This document shows positions 1 to 6,605 of a stretch of 10,268 nt of DNA, piece after piece. This DNA comes from Planctomycetota bacterium (lineage in GTDB: Bacteria > Planctomycetota > Planctomycetia > Pirellulales > UBA1268). Position 1 is the first letter of the stretch. Each line of letters starts with the position of its first letter. The notes under the pieces were generated by a model. It saw only the letters and a program-made list of their open reading frames with translations, searched no databases and had not been told where the DNA came from. Where the stretch lies: positions 1 through 10,268 of the forward strand of contig QWPO01000058.1 in the NCBI GenBank assembly GCA_003669255.1, given 5' to 3'. The position numbers and the translations under genes were made by a program.

Positions 1-56
1 GCCCACGTCCACGGGGCCGGCGCACGGACCGTCGTCTGGCTGAAGAAGACGGGCAT
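1..56 (-). CDS. possible 5' end of a gene downstream of ribBA, cut by the window edge
   Basis: An ATG at 54-56 on the minus strand is preceded by GGAG with a 6-nt spacer and opens a frame that runs off the window after about 18 codons, beginning MPVFFSQTTVRAP. Third positions are almost all G or C. The opposite strand in the same register is also open with equally GC-rich third positions, so composition cannot decide the strand. The piece is too short to assign a family. The ribosome-binding site is the main support, and this could equally be non-coding sequence or the 3' end of a plus-strand gene. Confidence 0.22.
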   Translation of the reverse strand, partial: MPVFFSQTTVRAPAPWTW

Positions 57-75
57 GGGTGACTCCGGGTTGCGG

Positions 76-96
76 AAAAGCCCCGATGCTACGGGC
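76..96 (-). terminator. weak candidate terminator after ribBA
   Basis: Read on the minus strand, about 36 nt past the ribBA stop, a GC-rich stem (GCCC pairing with GGGC, one bulged G, loop around GTAGCATC) is followed directly by TTTT. The stem is short and the T-run has only four bases, so this is a suggestion rather than a firm call. A second GC-only hairpin (GGCCC/GGGCC, 94-108) lies beside it. Confidence 0.25.
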
Positions 97-131
97 CCGC
101 GCGGGGCCGGGTCAACTTTCGCCGGCGCGGT

Positions 132-1340
132 TCACTCTGGAAACTTATGTCCCAGCTTCTCGCGCTTTGTGGCAAGGTACCGCTCGTTGAACTCGTGGAC
201 AGGCGGGAGGATCGGCACTTGGTCGACCACTTCCAGGTCGAAGCCGCCGTAGATGAATGCGTCGGTCTTCTTCGGGTTATTGGTGAGGAGGCGAACTTGA
301 CCGAGGCCCAGGTACTTGAGGATTTGCATGCCGACACCATACTCCCGGGAGTCGGCCTTGTGGCCAAGCGCCAGGTTGGCCTCGACGGTGTCGAGCCCCT
401 GATCCTGAAGTTGGTAGGCCCTGATCTTCTCGACGAGCCCGATCCCACGCCCCTCCTGCGGAAGGTAGACGAGCACGCCGCACCCCTCCCGGCCAATCAT
501 TTCGAGAGCCATGCGGAGCTGATCGCCGCAGTCGCACCGGAGGCTGTCGAGCAGATCGCCGGTGAAGCACGACGAATGCAGACGTACGAGCGGCGCATGT
601 GCCGCCGCCACGTCACCCAGCGTCAAGACGATCGGCTGCTGCGCCTCGAACTTCACGCCGTAGGCGACGATCCGAAAGCGGCCCCACGTCGTCGGGAGGT
701 CGGCCTCGGCGATCCGCTCCACGAGTTTTTCGCGGGTGCGGCGATGACGGATCAGTTGTTCGATCGAGATGATCTCGAGACCGTGCTTTGCGGCGAGGGC
801 GAAGAGTCCGTCGCGGTTGGCGCGGTTGCCCGAGTCGTCGAGGATCTCGCAGATCACCCCGGCGGGCGACCGACCCGCCAGCCGAGCGAGATCGACTGCC
901 GCCTCGGTGTGGCCGGCGCGGCGGAGGACTCCGCCCTCTTTGGCGACGAGCGGAAAGAGATGGCCCGGTCGGACGAAATCGCCTGGCACGCTGGCAGGAT
1001 CGAGGATCGCCGCGACCGCCTTGGCCCGCTCGCCGGCAGTGATGCCCGTCTTCGCAGAGCGGTGGTCTACGGGAACCGTGAAGGCGGTTCCGAGCGGGGC
1101 GGAGTTCGTGGCCACCATCATCGGCAGGTCGAGCCGCTTGGCCACGTCGGGCAGGATCGACATGCAGACCTGACCGCGGCCCTCCCGGATCATGAAGTTG
1201 ATCACCTCGGGCGTCGAAGCGTCGGCGGCACAAACGAAGTCGCCCTCGTTCTCTCGGTCTTCGTCGTCGGCGACGATCACGGTTTCGCCGCGGGCGATCG
1301 CGGCGATGGCGGCCTCGACGGAGGAGAAGCAACTGGGCAT
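132..1340 (-). CDS. ribBA: bifunctional 3,4-dihydroxy-2-butanone-4-phosphate synthase / GTP cyclohydrolase II
   Basis: Catalyses both entry steps of riboflavin synthesis in the cytoplasm: ribulose 5-phosphate to dihydroxybutanone phosphate, and GTP to the diaminopyrimidine precursor. The N-terminal RibB domain (about residues 5-205) shows DDEDRENEGD at 25-34, with the acidic metal-binding residues, and HTEAAVD at 144-150. The C-terminal RibA domain (about 207-400) shows the zinc cysteines C258, C269 and C271 in SSCFTGDLLDSLRCDCGDQL, LPQEGRGIGL at 293-302, and TNNPKK at 353-358. Both halves look intact and the 402 residues match the usual fusion length. The frame extends 12 codons upstream to a GTG at 1376, but the family begins near MPSCFSSVEAA and a TATAAT box sits immediately before the GTG, so ATG 1340 is preferred. 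No clear Shine-Dalgarno precedes either start. The other riboflavin genes are not in the window. Confidence 0.96.
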   Translation of the reverse strand: MPSCFSSVEAAIAAIARGETVIVADDEDRENEGDFVCAADASTPEVINFMIREGRGQVCMSILPDVAKRLDLPMMVATNSAPLGTAFTVPVDHRSAKTGITAGERAKAVAAILDPASVPGDFVRPGHLFPLVAKEGGVLRRAGHTEAAVDLARLAGRSPAGVICEILDDSGNRANRDGLFALAAKHGLEIISIEQLIRHRRTREKLVERIAEADLPTTWGRFRIVAYGVKFEAQQPIVLTLGDVAAAHAPLVRLHSSCFTGDLLDSLRCDCGDQLRMALEMIGREGCGVLVYLPQEGRGIGLVEKIRAYQLQDQGLDTVEANLALGHKADSREYGVGMQILKYLGLGQVRLLTNNPKKTDAFIYGGFDLEVVDQVPILPPVHEFNERYLATKREKLGHKFPE

Positions 1341-1379
1341 GCGGCTGAACCAATTGGCGGGTGTGAGGGGAGACACTGC

Positions 1380-1385
1380 ATTATA
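1380..1385 (-). promoter_or_regulatory. candidate -10 box for ribBA
   Basis: The minus strand reads a perfect TATAAT here, 39 nt upstream of the preferred ribBA ATG and 3 nt upstream of the alternative GTG. Transcription starting 6-8 nt downstream would begin in or beyond the GTG codon, leaving a leader of about 33 nt. No convincing -35 hexamer lies 16-18 nt upstream, where the sequence is GC-rich. The match stands out in such a GC-rich region but remains a prediction. Confidence 0.45.
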
Positions 1386-1450
1386 GGATGCAACCGGCGG
1401 CTGCCCGCGGGCTGCACCACCAACTCCCCGGAAGGAAGCAGATCACCGCG

Positions 1451-2305
1451 ATGCTCGACCGTGAGGAATACATCGAGCAGGCCTACTTATTCCGGTCGTT
1501 CGGGGAGCGGATCGTCGCCGGCATTGCGGCCCAGGAGGCGCTCGTGGCCATCGGCCAGGAGGTGCTGGCCACGTCAAAACTGCCGATGGCGGTCGGTTAT
1601 TTGGCGGGTGAACTCAAACTCGTCGGCACGCTCTCGACCGCGATGGCCCGACTGCGGCACTACTTCACTCCGTTCCAGACGTTCGTCATCGCCACCGCCG
1701 AGGAAGAAGGCGGTCGGTTCGACATGCGGACGGCCCTGGCGATGCTGGAACGGGAGGCGAACTATCGGGCCGAGGGTGCGACGCCGCAGGGCCTGTTCCT
1801 CTTCCGCTTCGAATGCCTGTCGCGAAACCGTCTTGATTACGCGCGGGGCCTGGCAGCGATCGCGGCCGACGACATCTTCGATGCGGCCTGGAAGGCCTGG
1901 ATCGAGATCGTCTCCCGGCAGGTGGGGCTGATCGATCTTGCCGACCTCGTCTACGTCCGCAGCCCCGAGTACTGGCGCGTGGAGAAACGCGACGCGATCG
2001 TGGCGGGCCGTGCTGCGCCCGAGCCTGATCGCGCGATCCTGTTTGGCGACAAGGAGGGGCGGATCGCTCGAGCCAACCGCGGCAAGGATCCGCTTTTCTT
2101 CTTCGCGGCGCTCCAGCGGCAACTCGGCTATCCCTCAGTGCCGCGGGTCAATCCGCTGGCGCCGTCATCCGAGTCGCCGGCCCTTCTGGCCCGCCGGCTG
2201 GAGCGGTTGGAGATGCGGGTGAAGCTCCTGGAGGAGGAGTCACGGGGTGGAATCGACCTCGCGCGGTTCGACCCCAAGAACTTCCCGCTTGCCCGCGACG
2301 AATGA
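1451..2305 (+). CDS. conserved-looking protein of unknown function, translationally coupled to glycerate kinase
   Basis: The product is 284 residues, has no signal peptide or membrane segment, and is probably cytoplasmic. I do not recognise a named family. The N-terminal two thirds is rich in predicted helix (for example residues 10-70 and 135-160). Recognisable stretches are RLRHYFTPFQTFVIATAEEE (68-87), a charged segment with YWRVEKRD (174-181), and KDPLFFFAALQRQLGYPSVP (212-231). Residues 245-266 (around RRLERLEMRVKLLEEE) look like a short coiled coil that could mediate oligomerisation. ATG 1451 is chosen because GGAAGGAAG precedes it by about 12 nt and the protein then starts MLDREEYIEQAYLF; an in-frame ATG at 1388 would add 21 poorly structured residues. 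The stop overlaps the next gene's start as ATGA, so the two are probably made together. Codon use matches its neighbours. Confidence 0.82.
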   Translation: MLDREEYIEQAYLFRSFGERIVAGIAAQEALVAIGQEVLATSKLPMAVGYLAGELKLVGTLSTAMARLRHYFTPFQTFVIATAEEEGGRFDMRTALAMLEREANYRAEGATPQGLFLFRFECLSRNRLDYARGLAAIAADDIFDAAWKAWIEIVSRQVGLIDLADLVYVRSPEYWRVEKRDAIVAGRAAPEPDRAILFGDKEGRIARANRGKDPLFFFAALQRQLGYPSVPRVNPLAPSSESPALLARRLERLEMRVKLLEEESRGGIDLARFDPKNFPLARDE

Positions 2306-3693
2306 CCGCCGCCATTCGCGCCGACATGGCGCACCTCGTCGAAGCTGCGATCGCCGCCGTCAGGCCGGAGGCGCTCGTGCTGCATCGACTCGCCGCGGCG
2401 GGCGAAGAACTCCTGCTCGACGGGCAGCCGTTCCCCGTAGCGGCTGGGCTCGGCGGGAGGATCGTGGTCGTCGGCGGCGGCAAGGCGGCGGTCGGCATGG
2501 CGGCTGCGGTGGAGGCGATGCTCGCACCGGCGATCGCCGCCGGCCATGACGTGCGCGGGCTCGTAAGCGTGCCGGCGGGCTGCGGGAGGCGGCTGAACCA
2601 CGTGGAGGTTCGCGAGACGCGGCCTGCGGGCGTCAACCTGCCGACGGTCGCGGCCGTTGCCGCGACAAGCGACATGCGAAACACGGTCGCGGCGCTTGGG
2701 CCCAACGACCTGGCGATCGTGATCGTCACCGGAGGGGGTTCGGCACTCCTGGAAGATCCATCTGCCGACGTGACTCTCGATGATCTGATTGCCGTCAGCC
2801 GATTCCTGTCGGCGGCTGGAGCCGACATCCGCGAACTCAACCTCGTCCGCCAAGCCCTCAGTCGCGTGAAGGCAGGCGGACTGGCGCGAGCCTGTGGTGC
2901 GGGCCGGTTGGTGGCCCTCGTGCTCTCCGATGTGATCGGTGATCCACTCGATCTGATCGCCTCGGGGCCCTGCATGCCGGCACGGCCCGACCCCGCCGCT
3001 GCCCTGGCGATCCTCCGGCGACACGCCGCCATGGACATCGCATCGGACGTCACGCGGTACCTCGAGCGAGCCGCGGCGGAAGGGTTGCCGCCGGTGGCGC
3101 GTGAGGCCGGTGGCGAGTGGACGACCCCGTCGGGCTGTCGCGTCAGCCACGTGCTCCTCGGCAGCAACGCCACCGCCATCGACGCGGCGGCGAGGATGGC
3201 ACGCGACCTCGGCTACGATGTGACGACCCGGCATGCTGTGCCCGCGAGCGAGGCCGCCGAATCGGTCGGCCGGCGACTCGCCACCGAGGCCACCGAACTT
3301 CGCGCGGCTGCAGCCCGCGACGGCCGGCCCCGCGCGGTCGTCGAGGGAGGCGAGGCGGTCGTGAGCGTGCCGCGCGATCATGGCACTGGAGGCCGTAACC
3401 AGCAGACGGTGCTGGCGGCGGTCGAGGCCTGGCGGTGTGTGGGTGATCCGTGGCCTGCGGGGCTCGCGATCGCGAGCATCGGCACCGATGGCGAGGACGG
3501 GCCGACCGACGCTGCGGGAGGCATTGCGGATGACGACGTTGTGCGGCGGCTTGCGGGCACGGGCATTGACCTCGCCCGCGCGGTGGCGAGGTGCGACGCC
3601 TATCCCGCGCTCGCGTCAGCCGACGGACTCGTCCGCACGGGTCCGACGGGCACGAACGTCGCCGACGTGCGGATGATTCTCGCGAGGCCGTGA
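2302..3693 (+). CDS. glycerate 2-kinase (class II, DUF4147/MOFRL family)
   Basis: Phosphorylates D-glycerate, giving 2-phosphoglycerate in the usual GckA/TtuD-type reaction, and so links glyoxylate, hydroxypyruvate or serine metabolism to glycolysis. The 463 residues match the family's length. The N-terminal DUF4147 domain shows VVGGGKAAVGM (56-66), TGGGSALL (143-150), RELNLVRQALSRVKAGGLA (177-195, with the catalytic-type lysine K190) and LSDVIGDPLDLIASGP (208-223). The C-terminal MOFRL domain shows GGRNQQT (363-369), GTDGEDGPTDAAGG (394-407) and GPTGTNVADV (447-456). All signature motifs are intact. It starts inside the stop of the upstream gene (ATGA), so it probably relies on coupled translation; no independent Shine-Dalgarno is evident. 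The convergent hydroxypyruvate-isomerase-like gene fits the same pathway. The gene is often named gckA, glxK or ttuD in other genomes. Confidence 0.95.
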   Translation: MTAAIRADMAHLVEAAIAAVRPEALVLHRLAAAGEELLLDGQPFPVAAGLGGRIVVVGGGKAAVGMAAAVEAMLAPAIAAGHDVRGLVSVPAGCGRRLNHVEVRETRPAGVNLPTVAAVAATSDMRNTVAALGPNDLAIVIVTGGGSALLEDPSADVTLDDLIAVSRFLSAAGADIRELNLVRQALSRVKAGGLARACGAGRLVALVLSDVIGDPLDLIASGPCMPARPDPAAALAILRRHAAMDIASDVTRYLERAAAEGLPPVAREAGGEWTTPSGCRVSHVLLGSNATAIDAAARMARDLGYDVTTRHAVPASEAAESVGRRLATEATELRAAAARDGRPRAVVEGGEAVVSVPRDHGTGGRNQQTVLAAVEAWRCVGDPWPAGLAIASIGTDGEDGPTDAAGGIADDDVVRRLAGTGIDLARAVARCDAYPALASADGLVRTGPTGTNVADVRMILARP

Positions 3694-3730
3694 CAGAGGC
3701 TCCATGAGTCGGTGGGTTCTTGCCGTCCCC

Positions 3731-3804
3731 GTAGGTGCAGGTTGGCAACCTGCACACGAATCACCATCGGCGGTGGTTCGGCACAGGTTGGCAACCTGTG
3801 CTAC
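3731..3804. repeat. head-to-head pair of short palindromes (REP/BIME-like)
   Basis: Two odd-length perfect palindromes, at 3735-3755 and 3781-3801, share the core CAGGTTGGCAACCTG. Their outer arm bases differ (GTG/CAC in the first, GCA/TGC in the second) but are compensated within each copy. They are flanked by GTAG on the left and CTAC on the right, so the pair forms an imperfect 74-bp inverted repeat. It lies between the convergent ends of the glycerate kinase and TIM-barrel genes, where hairpins could act as two-way terminators or protect mRNA 3' ends. A third copy of the core lies at 9569-9589. Confidence 0.8.
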
Positions 3805-3812
3805 GTGAGCGA

Positions 3813-4643
3813 TCAGACGTCGCAGACCTCGACGGCCTGCTTCAGGCCGGCGAATGCGTCGCGGTTCGGGATGAACTCGTGGCCCACCCAGCCCGTGTAG
3901 CCGATTTCGAGGAGCTTCCGCAGGCAGGCCGGAAAGTTGATCTCCTGGTTTTCGTCGAGTTCGCCCCGGCCAGGATTCCCGGCGGTGTGCACATGACCGA
4001 TCACGTCCTTGCACTGCTCGATCCGGCGGATCAGGTCGCCGTTCATGGCCTGCACGTGATAGAGGTCGAAGAGCAGCTTGACGCGCGGCGATCCGACGCG
4101 GCGAACGATGTTCGCCACGTAGTCAATGTCGTCGCCCTGGTATCCCGGATGGCCCTTCATCGGGTGTGTGTCGTCGCGGGTGTTGAGGTGCTCGAGGCAG
4201 ATCGTCACCCCCTTCTTGTCGGCGTGGTCCGCGAGCCGCTTCAGCCCCTCCACGCAGTTGTCGGCTCCCTCCTTGGCCGAGATCTCACCGCTCGCCGGGT
4301 TTTCGGCGTCGCGCCACTTGTAGCCGGTGAAGGCGATCACCGAGGGGATGCCGAAGTCGGCGCAGGCGTCGATCGTCTTCGTGGTGCAACTGATCACCTG
4401 GTCGTGGTAGGCGAGGTTGTTGAGCCCCTTCATGAAGGGCGCGCCCGGCATGCCGTTCATGGCGATCGCCGAGGTCAGGCAGTGCTTCCGGATCGTCGGC
4501 CAGGTGTCGGGATCGGAGAGCTCGATCGATTTCACGCCGAGCTGCTTGGCGACCTCGCAGGTCCGGTCCATGTCCCACTTGTCACCGGCGACGTTGAAGC
4601 ACCAGAAGACGATCGAGTGGTGGATGTTTCCCTTGAGCGGCAT
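3813..4643 (-). CDS. hydroxypyruvate isomerase-like TIM-barrel sugar isomerase
   Basis: A 276-residue protein of the xylose-isomerase-like TIM-barrel superfamily (AP endonuclease family 2 fold), closest in layout to hydroxypyruvate isomerase, which interconverts hydroxypyruvate and tartronate semialdehyde. Likely metal and catalytic residues sit at the expected strand ends: E151 in ICLEHLN, D193 and H196 in LLFDLYHVQ, H219 in IGHVHTAGNPGRGE, and E256 in WVGHEFIPN. No signal peptide is seen. The reading frame stays open far upstream, but AAGGAG placed 8 nt before ATG 4643 fixes the start at MPLKGNIHHS. It converges on glycerate kinase, the enzyme expected two steps later in the glyoxylate-to-glycerate route; the intervening tartronate semialdehyde reductase is not in the window. 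The substrate is not proven, because this superfamily also includes inosose dehydratases and sugar epimerases. Confidence 0.85.
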   Translation of the reverse strand: MPLKGNIHHSIVFWCFNVAGDKWDMDRTCEVAKQLGVKSIELSDPDTWPTIRKHCLTSAIAMNGMPGAPFMKGLNNLAYHDQVISCTTKTIDACADFGIPSVIAFTGYKWRDAENPASGEISAKEGADNCVEGLKRLADHADKKGVTICLEHLNTRDDTHPMKGHPGYQGDDIDYVANIVRRVGSPRVKLLFDLYHVQAMNGDLIRRIEQCKDVIGHVHTAGNPGRGELDENQEINFPACLRKLLEIGYTGWVGHEFIPNRDAFAGLKQAVEVCDV

Positions 4644-4651
4644 GGGCGGTG

Positions 4652-4657
4652 CTCCTT
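4652..4657 (-). promoter_or_regulatory. ribosome-binding site deciding the TIM-barrel gene start
   Basis: The minus strand reads AAGGAG 8 nt before ATG 4643, a near-ideal Shine-Dalgarno. It matters because the frame continues open for hundreds of codons upstream, antisense to the decarboxylase gene, which would otherwise suggest a much longer protein. Confidence 0.8.
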
Positions 4658-4745
4658 CGACTGTACGGGTGAATCGACGGCGGTACACTACCATGCGCAG
4701 GGCGTCGCCGGAAGCGACTTCCCGTTCCTCCTCAGGACCCCAGGC

Positions 4746-5720
4746 ATGGCCTCGATCAAGCGGATTCTCGTGACTGGTGGCGCCGGCTTCCTCGGCAGTC
4801 ACATCTGCGAGCGGCTCGTGGGCGCCGGCCACGACGTGATCTGCGTCGACAACTTCTTCACCAGCCAGAAAACGAACGTGGCTCACCTCCTGGGCTGCGG
4901 CAACTTCGAACTGCTCCGGCACGACATCATCCACCCGCTCTGGCTGGAGGTGGATGAGATCTACAACTTCGCCTGCCCCGCCGCCCCGGGCCACTATCAG
5001 TACAACCCCATCAAGACGATGAAGACGAGCGTGATGGGGGCGATCAACGTGCTTGGCATGGCGAAGCGGTGCCGGGCGAAGGTGCTGCAGGCCTCGACGA
5101 GCGAGGTCTACGGAGACCCAGAGGTGCACCCGCAGCCCGAGACCTACCGGGGATCCGTCAACCCGATCGGCCCCCGAGCCTGCTACGACGAGGGGAAGCG
5201 GGCCGCCGAGACGCTCTTCATGGACTACCACCGCAGCAACGGGGTGAATGTTCGCATCGTGCGGATCTTCAACACCTACGGCCCACGGATGCATCCTTTC
5301 GACGGCCGCGTGGTTTCCAACTTCATCCGCCAGGCGCTCGCCGGCGAGCCGATCACGATCTTCGGTTCCGGCAACCAGACCCGCAGTTTCTGCTACCGCG
5401 ACGATCTCGTGGAGGGGATCATCCGGATGATGAACGGCCCCGACGACTTCGTCGGACCGGTCAACATCGGCAATCCCGGCGAGTTCACGATCCGCCAACT
5501 TGCGGAGTTGACGCTCGAACTCACCGGCTCGAAGTCGAAGCTTGTGGAGAAGCCGCTGCCGGTGGACGATCCAGAGCGCCGCCGGCCCGACATCACGCTG
5601 GCCAAGCGGCATCTCGGCTGGGAGCCGGCGGTGCCGCTTCACGAGGGGCTGGGGAAAACCGTCGACTGGTTCCGCTCGGTGCGGATCGCCGACTACCGCG
5701 CTCCCACGCCCAACTATTGA
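4746..5720 (+). CDS. UDP-glucuronate decarboxylase (UDP-xylose synthase), SDR-type epimerase family
   Basis: Predicted to oxidise and decarboxylate UDP-glucuronate to UDP-xylose with bound NAD+, supplying xylose donors for surface polysaccharide. At 324 residues it has the bacterial UXS length. The Rossmann motif is TGGAGFLG (10-17), followed by CVDNFFTSQKTNV (33-45), FACPAAPGHYQYNPIKT (75-91, a UXS hallmark), STSEVYGDP (117-125), the catalytic YxxxK as YDEGK (Y147, K151), RIFNTYGPRM (173-182) and TRSFCYRDDLV (212-222). Together these separate it from dTDP-glucose dehydratases and UDP-glucose epimerases. ATG 4746 is chosen because the nucleotide-binding motif follows within 10 residues; AGGA lies about 10 nt upstream. 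It is divergent from the TIM-barrel gene across a 102-bp gap that must hold both promoters, and its 3' end overlaps the VanZ-like gene by 7 nt. Confidence 0.94.
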   Translation: MASIKRILVTGGAGFLGSHICERLVGAGHDVICVDNFFTSQKTNVAHLLGCGNFELLRHDIIHPLWLEVDEIYNFACPAAPGHYQYNPIKTMKTSVMGAINVLGMAKRCRAKVLQASTSEVYGDPEVHPQPETYRGSVNPIGPRACYDEGKRAAETLFMDYHRSNGVNVRIVRIFNTYGPRMHPFDGRVVSNFIRQALAGEPITIFGSGNQTRSFCYRDDLVEGIIRMMNGPDDFVGPVNIGNPGEFTIRQLAELTLELTGSKSKLVEKPLPVDDPERRRPDITLAKRHLGWEPAVPLHEGLGKTVDWFRSVRIADYRAPTPNY

Positions 5721-6136
5721 GCCCGGGCGAAGCGGCGGACGAGTGCCACAGCCGACACGACAGCGGCGATGCCGATGGCGATACCGATGCAGTCGTAGAC
5801 CCAGTCGAGTGGATCTGCATGCCGGCGGAAGAAGGGCTGGGTGATCTCGTCGATGGCTCCGAAGCTGGCGAGAGCGATCGCCAGCGGGGCGATGCCACGG
5901 CTCGCCGTGCGTCGCGCGGCCAGCCACGTTGCGGCTGAAAATGCAGCAAGCACCGCATAGGCGACGAAGTGGAGTGTCTTGTCGGACGGTGGGCTCCGGC
6001 CGAGAAGTCCCTCGAGTAGTTCCCCCGGCCTGGGATAGTGGGTCGTGAATATCAGCAGGCCCGAGTAGGCCACCGTGGCCACCGCCAAGAGGCGGGCCAT
6101 CCACGGTCGAACAAACGGCTTGGGTGGGGGCGTCAT
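5714..6136 (-). CDS. VanZ-like family membrane protein
   Basis: A 140-residue inner-membrane protein with about four hydrophobic segments (residues roughly 12-30, 53-72, 78-95 and 111-133). Family signatures are SDKTLHFVAYAVLA (51-64), equivalent to the DKxxHFxxY motif, and GAIDEITQPFFRRHADPLDW (93-112), equivalent to the DE-Q-F-R-D-D motif of VanZ-like proteins. VanZ itself gives low-level teicoplanin resistance in enterococci, but the broad family in planctomycetes has no established role and drug resistance should not be inferred. ATG 6136 gives a normal family length; no strong Shine-Dalgarno precedes it. The stop codon lies within the last codons of the convergent decarboxylase gene. Confidence 0.86.
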   Translation of the reverse strand: MTPPPKPFVRPWMARLLAVATVAYSGLLIFTTHYPRPGELLEGLLGRSPPSDKTLHFVAYAVLAAFSAATWLAARRTASRGIAPLAIALASFGAIDEITQPFFRRHADPLDWVYDCIGIAIGIAAVVSAVALVRRFARAQ

Positions 6137-6275
6137 GGGCGGCTAGGGAGACTCTCTGCAGAACACGATGACTGACCGGTAGGGCCTGAAAAAGCCTAAG
6201 AATACACCGTTTTTTGCTCTTCGCCGCTCGCGACTCGTCCGCTACCTTCCCCGCCTTCCCATCCGCTCAACCGTT

Positions 6276-6280
6276 GGAGG
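6276..6280 (+). promoter_or_regulatory. ribosome-binding site of the acyl carrier protein gene
   Basis: GGAGG lies 6 nt before ATG 6287, a strong site at the head of the operon. The preceding 150 bp (6137-6286) separate it from the divergent VanZ-like gene and include an AT-richer patch around 6188-6216 that is the likeliest place for both promoters. I could not pick convincing -35/-10 pairs there. Confidence 0.7.
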
Positions 6281-6286
6281 CCAGCG

Positions 6287-6553
6287 ATGACCCGCCAGGA
6301 ACTGTCAACCGTCGTTCACGAACTGCTCGAGAAGGAGACCGGCGAGACGTACCCGGGCCTGCAGGAGTCGACGTCCCTCCGTGAGGGTCTGAATCTCGAC
6401 TCACTCGACATGGCTGGTCTCGTGCTCCACATAGAGAGCCGCTTCGGAATCCAGATCGAGACCGAACTCCTCGAGGGTATTGCCACGGTTGGCGACATGC
6501 TCAACGTGCTGGAGCAGAAGTTGGCCGCCAAGTCGGGCCGCCACGCCGCCTGA
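6287..6553 (+). CDS. acyl carrier protein
   Basis: An 88-residue phosphopantetheine-binding carrier protein. The attachment serine is S39 in LNLDSLDMAGLVLHIE (35-50), followed by the acidic recognition helix typical of ACPs that dock onto ketosynthases. Phosphopantetheinyl transferase would be needed for activation and is not in the window. A GGAGG site 6 nt upstream sets the start. It is the first gene of a four-gene operon ending at 9348. The motif differs from housekeeping AcpP (usually DSLDTVEL), with MAGLVL in place of TVELVM, and the gene is not flanked by the usual fabD/fabG/fabF set. A dedicated carrier for the adjacent ketosynthase pair is more likely than the general fatty-acid ACP. 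Confidence 0.93.
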   Translation: MTRQELSTVVHELLEKETGETYPGLQESTSLREGLNLDSLDMAGLVLHIESRFGIQIETELLEGIATVGDMLNVLEQKLAAKSGRHAA

Positions 6554-6605
6554 CCTACCGCAAGGGATGCCGGATGGACCACCACGCGACACGGATGTCG
6601 CTCCC

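Noticed and set aside
147..1931. 594-codon plus-strand open frame opposite ribBA and into the next gene
   Set aside because: It is antisense to conserved ribBA motifs and then runs out of frame through the 284-residue gene. Its protein matches nothing I recognise.
2128..3381. Long minus-strand frames opposite glycerate kinase
   Set aside because: They are shadows of the kinase with Arg/Ser/Ala-rich composition and no domain.
4656..4689. Possible promoter (TTCGAC ... TACACT) for the decarboxylase
   Set aside because: The spacer is 22 nt, too long for a standard sigma-70 promoter, and no better -35 is placed for TACACT.
3735..4745. Upstream extension of the decarboxylase frame starting within the palindromes
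   Set aside because: It runs antisense to the TIM-barrel gene, and the Rossmann motif starts within 10 residues of ATG 4746, so no N-terminal domain is credible.
4644..6104. Long upstream extension of the TIM-barrel gene's frame to a 763-residue protein
   Set aside because: The extension is antisense to the decarboxylase and out of frame with the VanZ-like gene. AAGGAG before ATG 4643 marks the true start.
5714..6136. VanZ-like gene as a glycopeptide resistance determinant
   Set aside because: The wider VanZ-like family is common in bacteria without any resistance role, and no van-type genes are nearby.
6188..6216. AT-rich patch with GGCCTGAAAAAGCC and TTTTTT considered as a terminator
   Set aside because: It lies between divergent gene starts, the stem is only 3 bp and no upstream gene ends there. 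It is more likely part of the promoter region.
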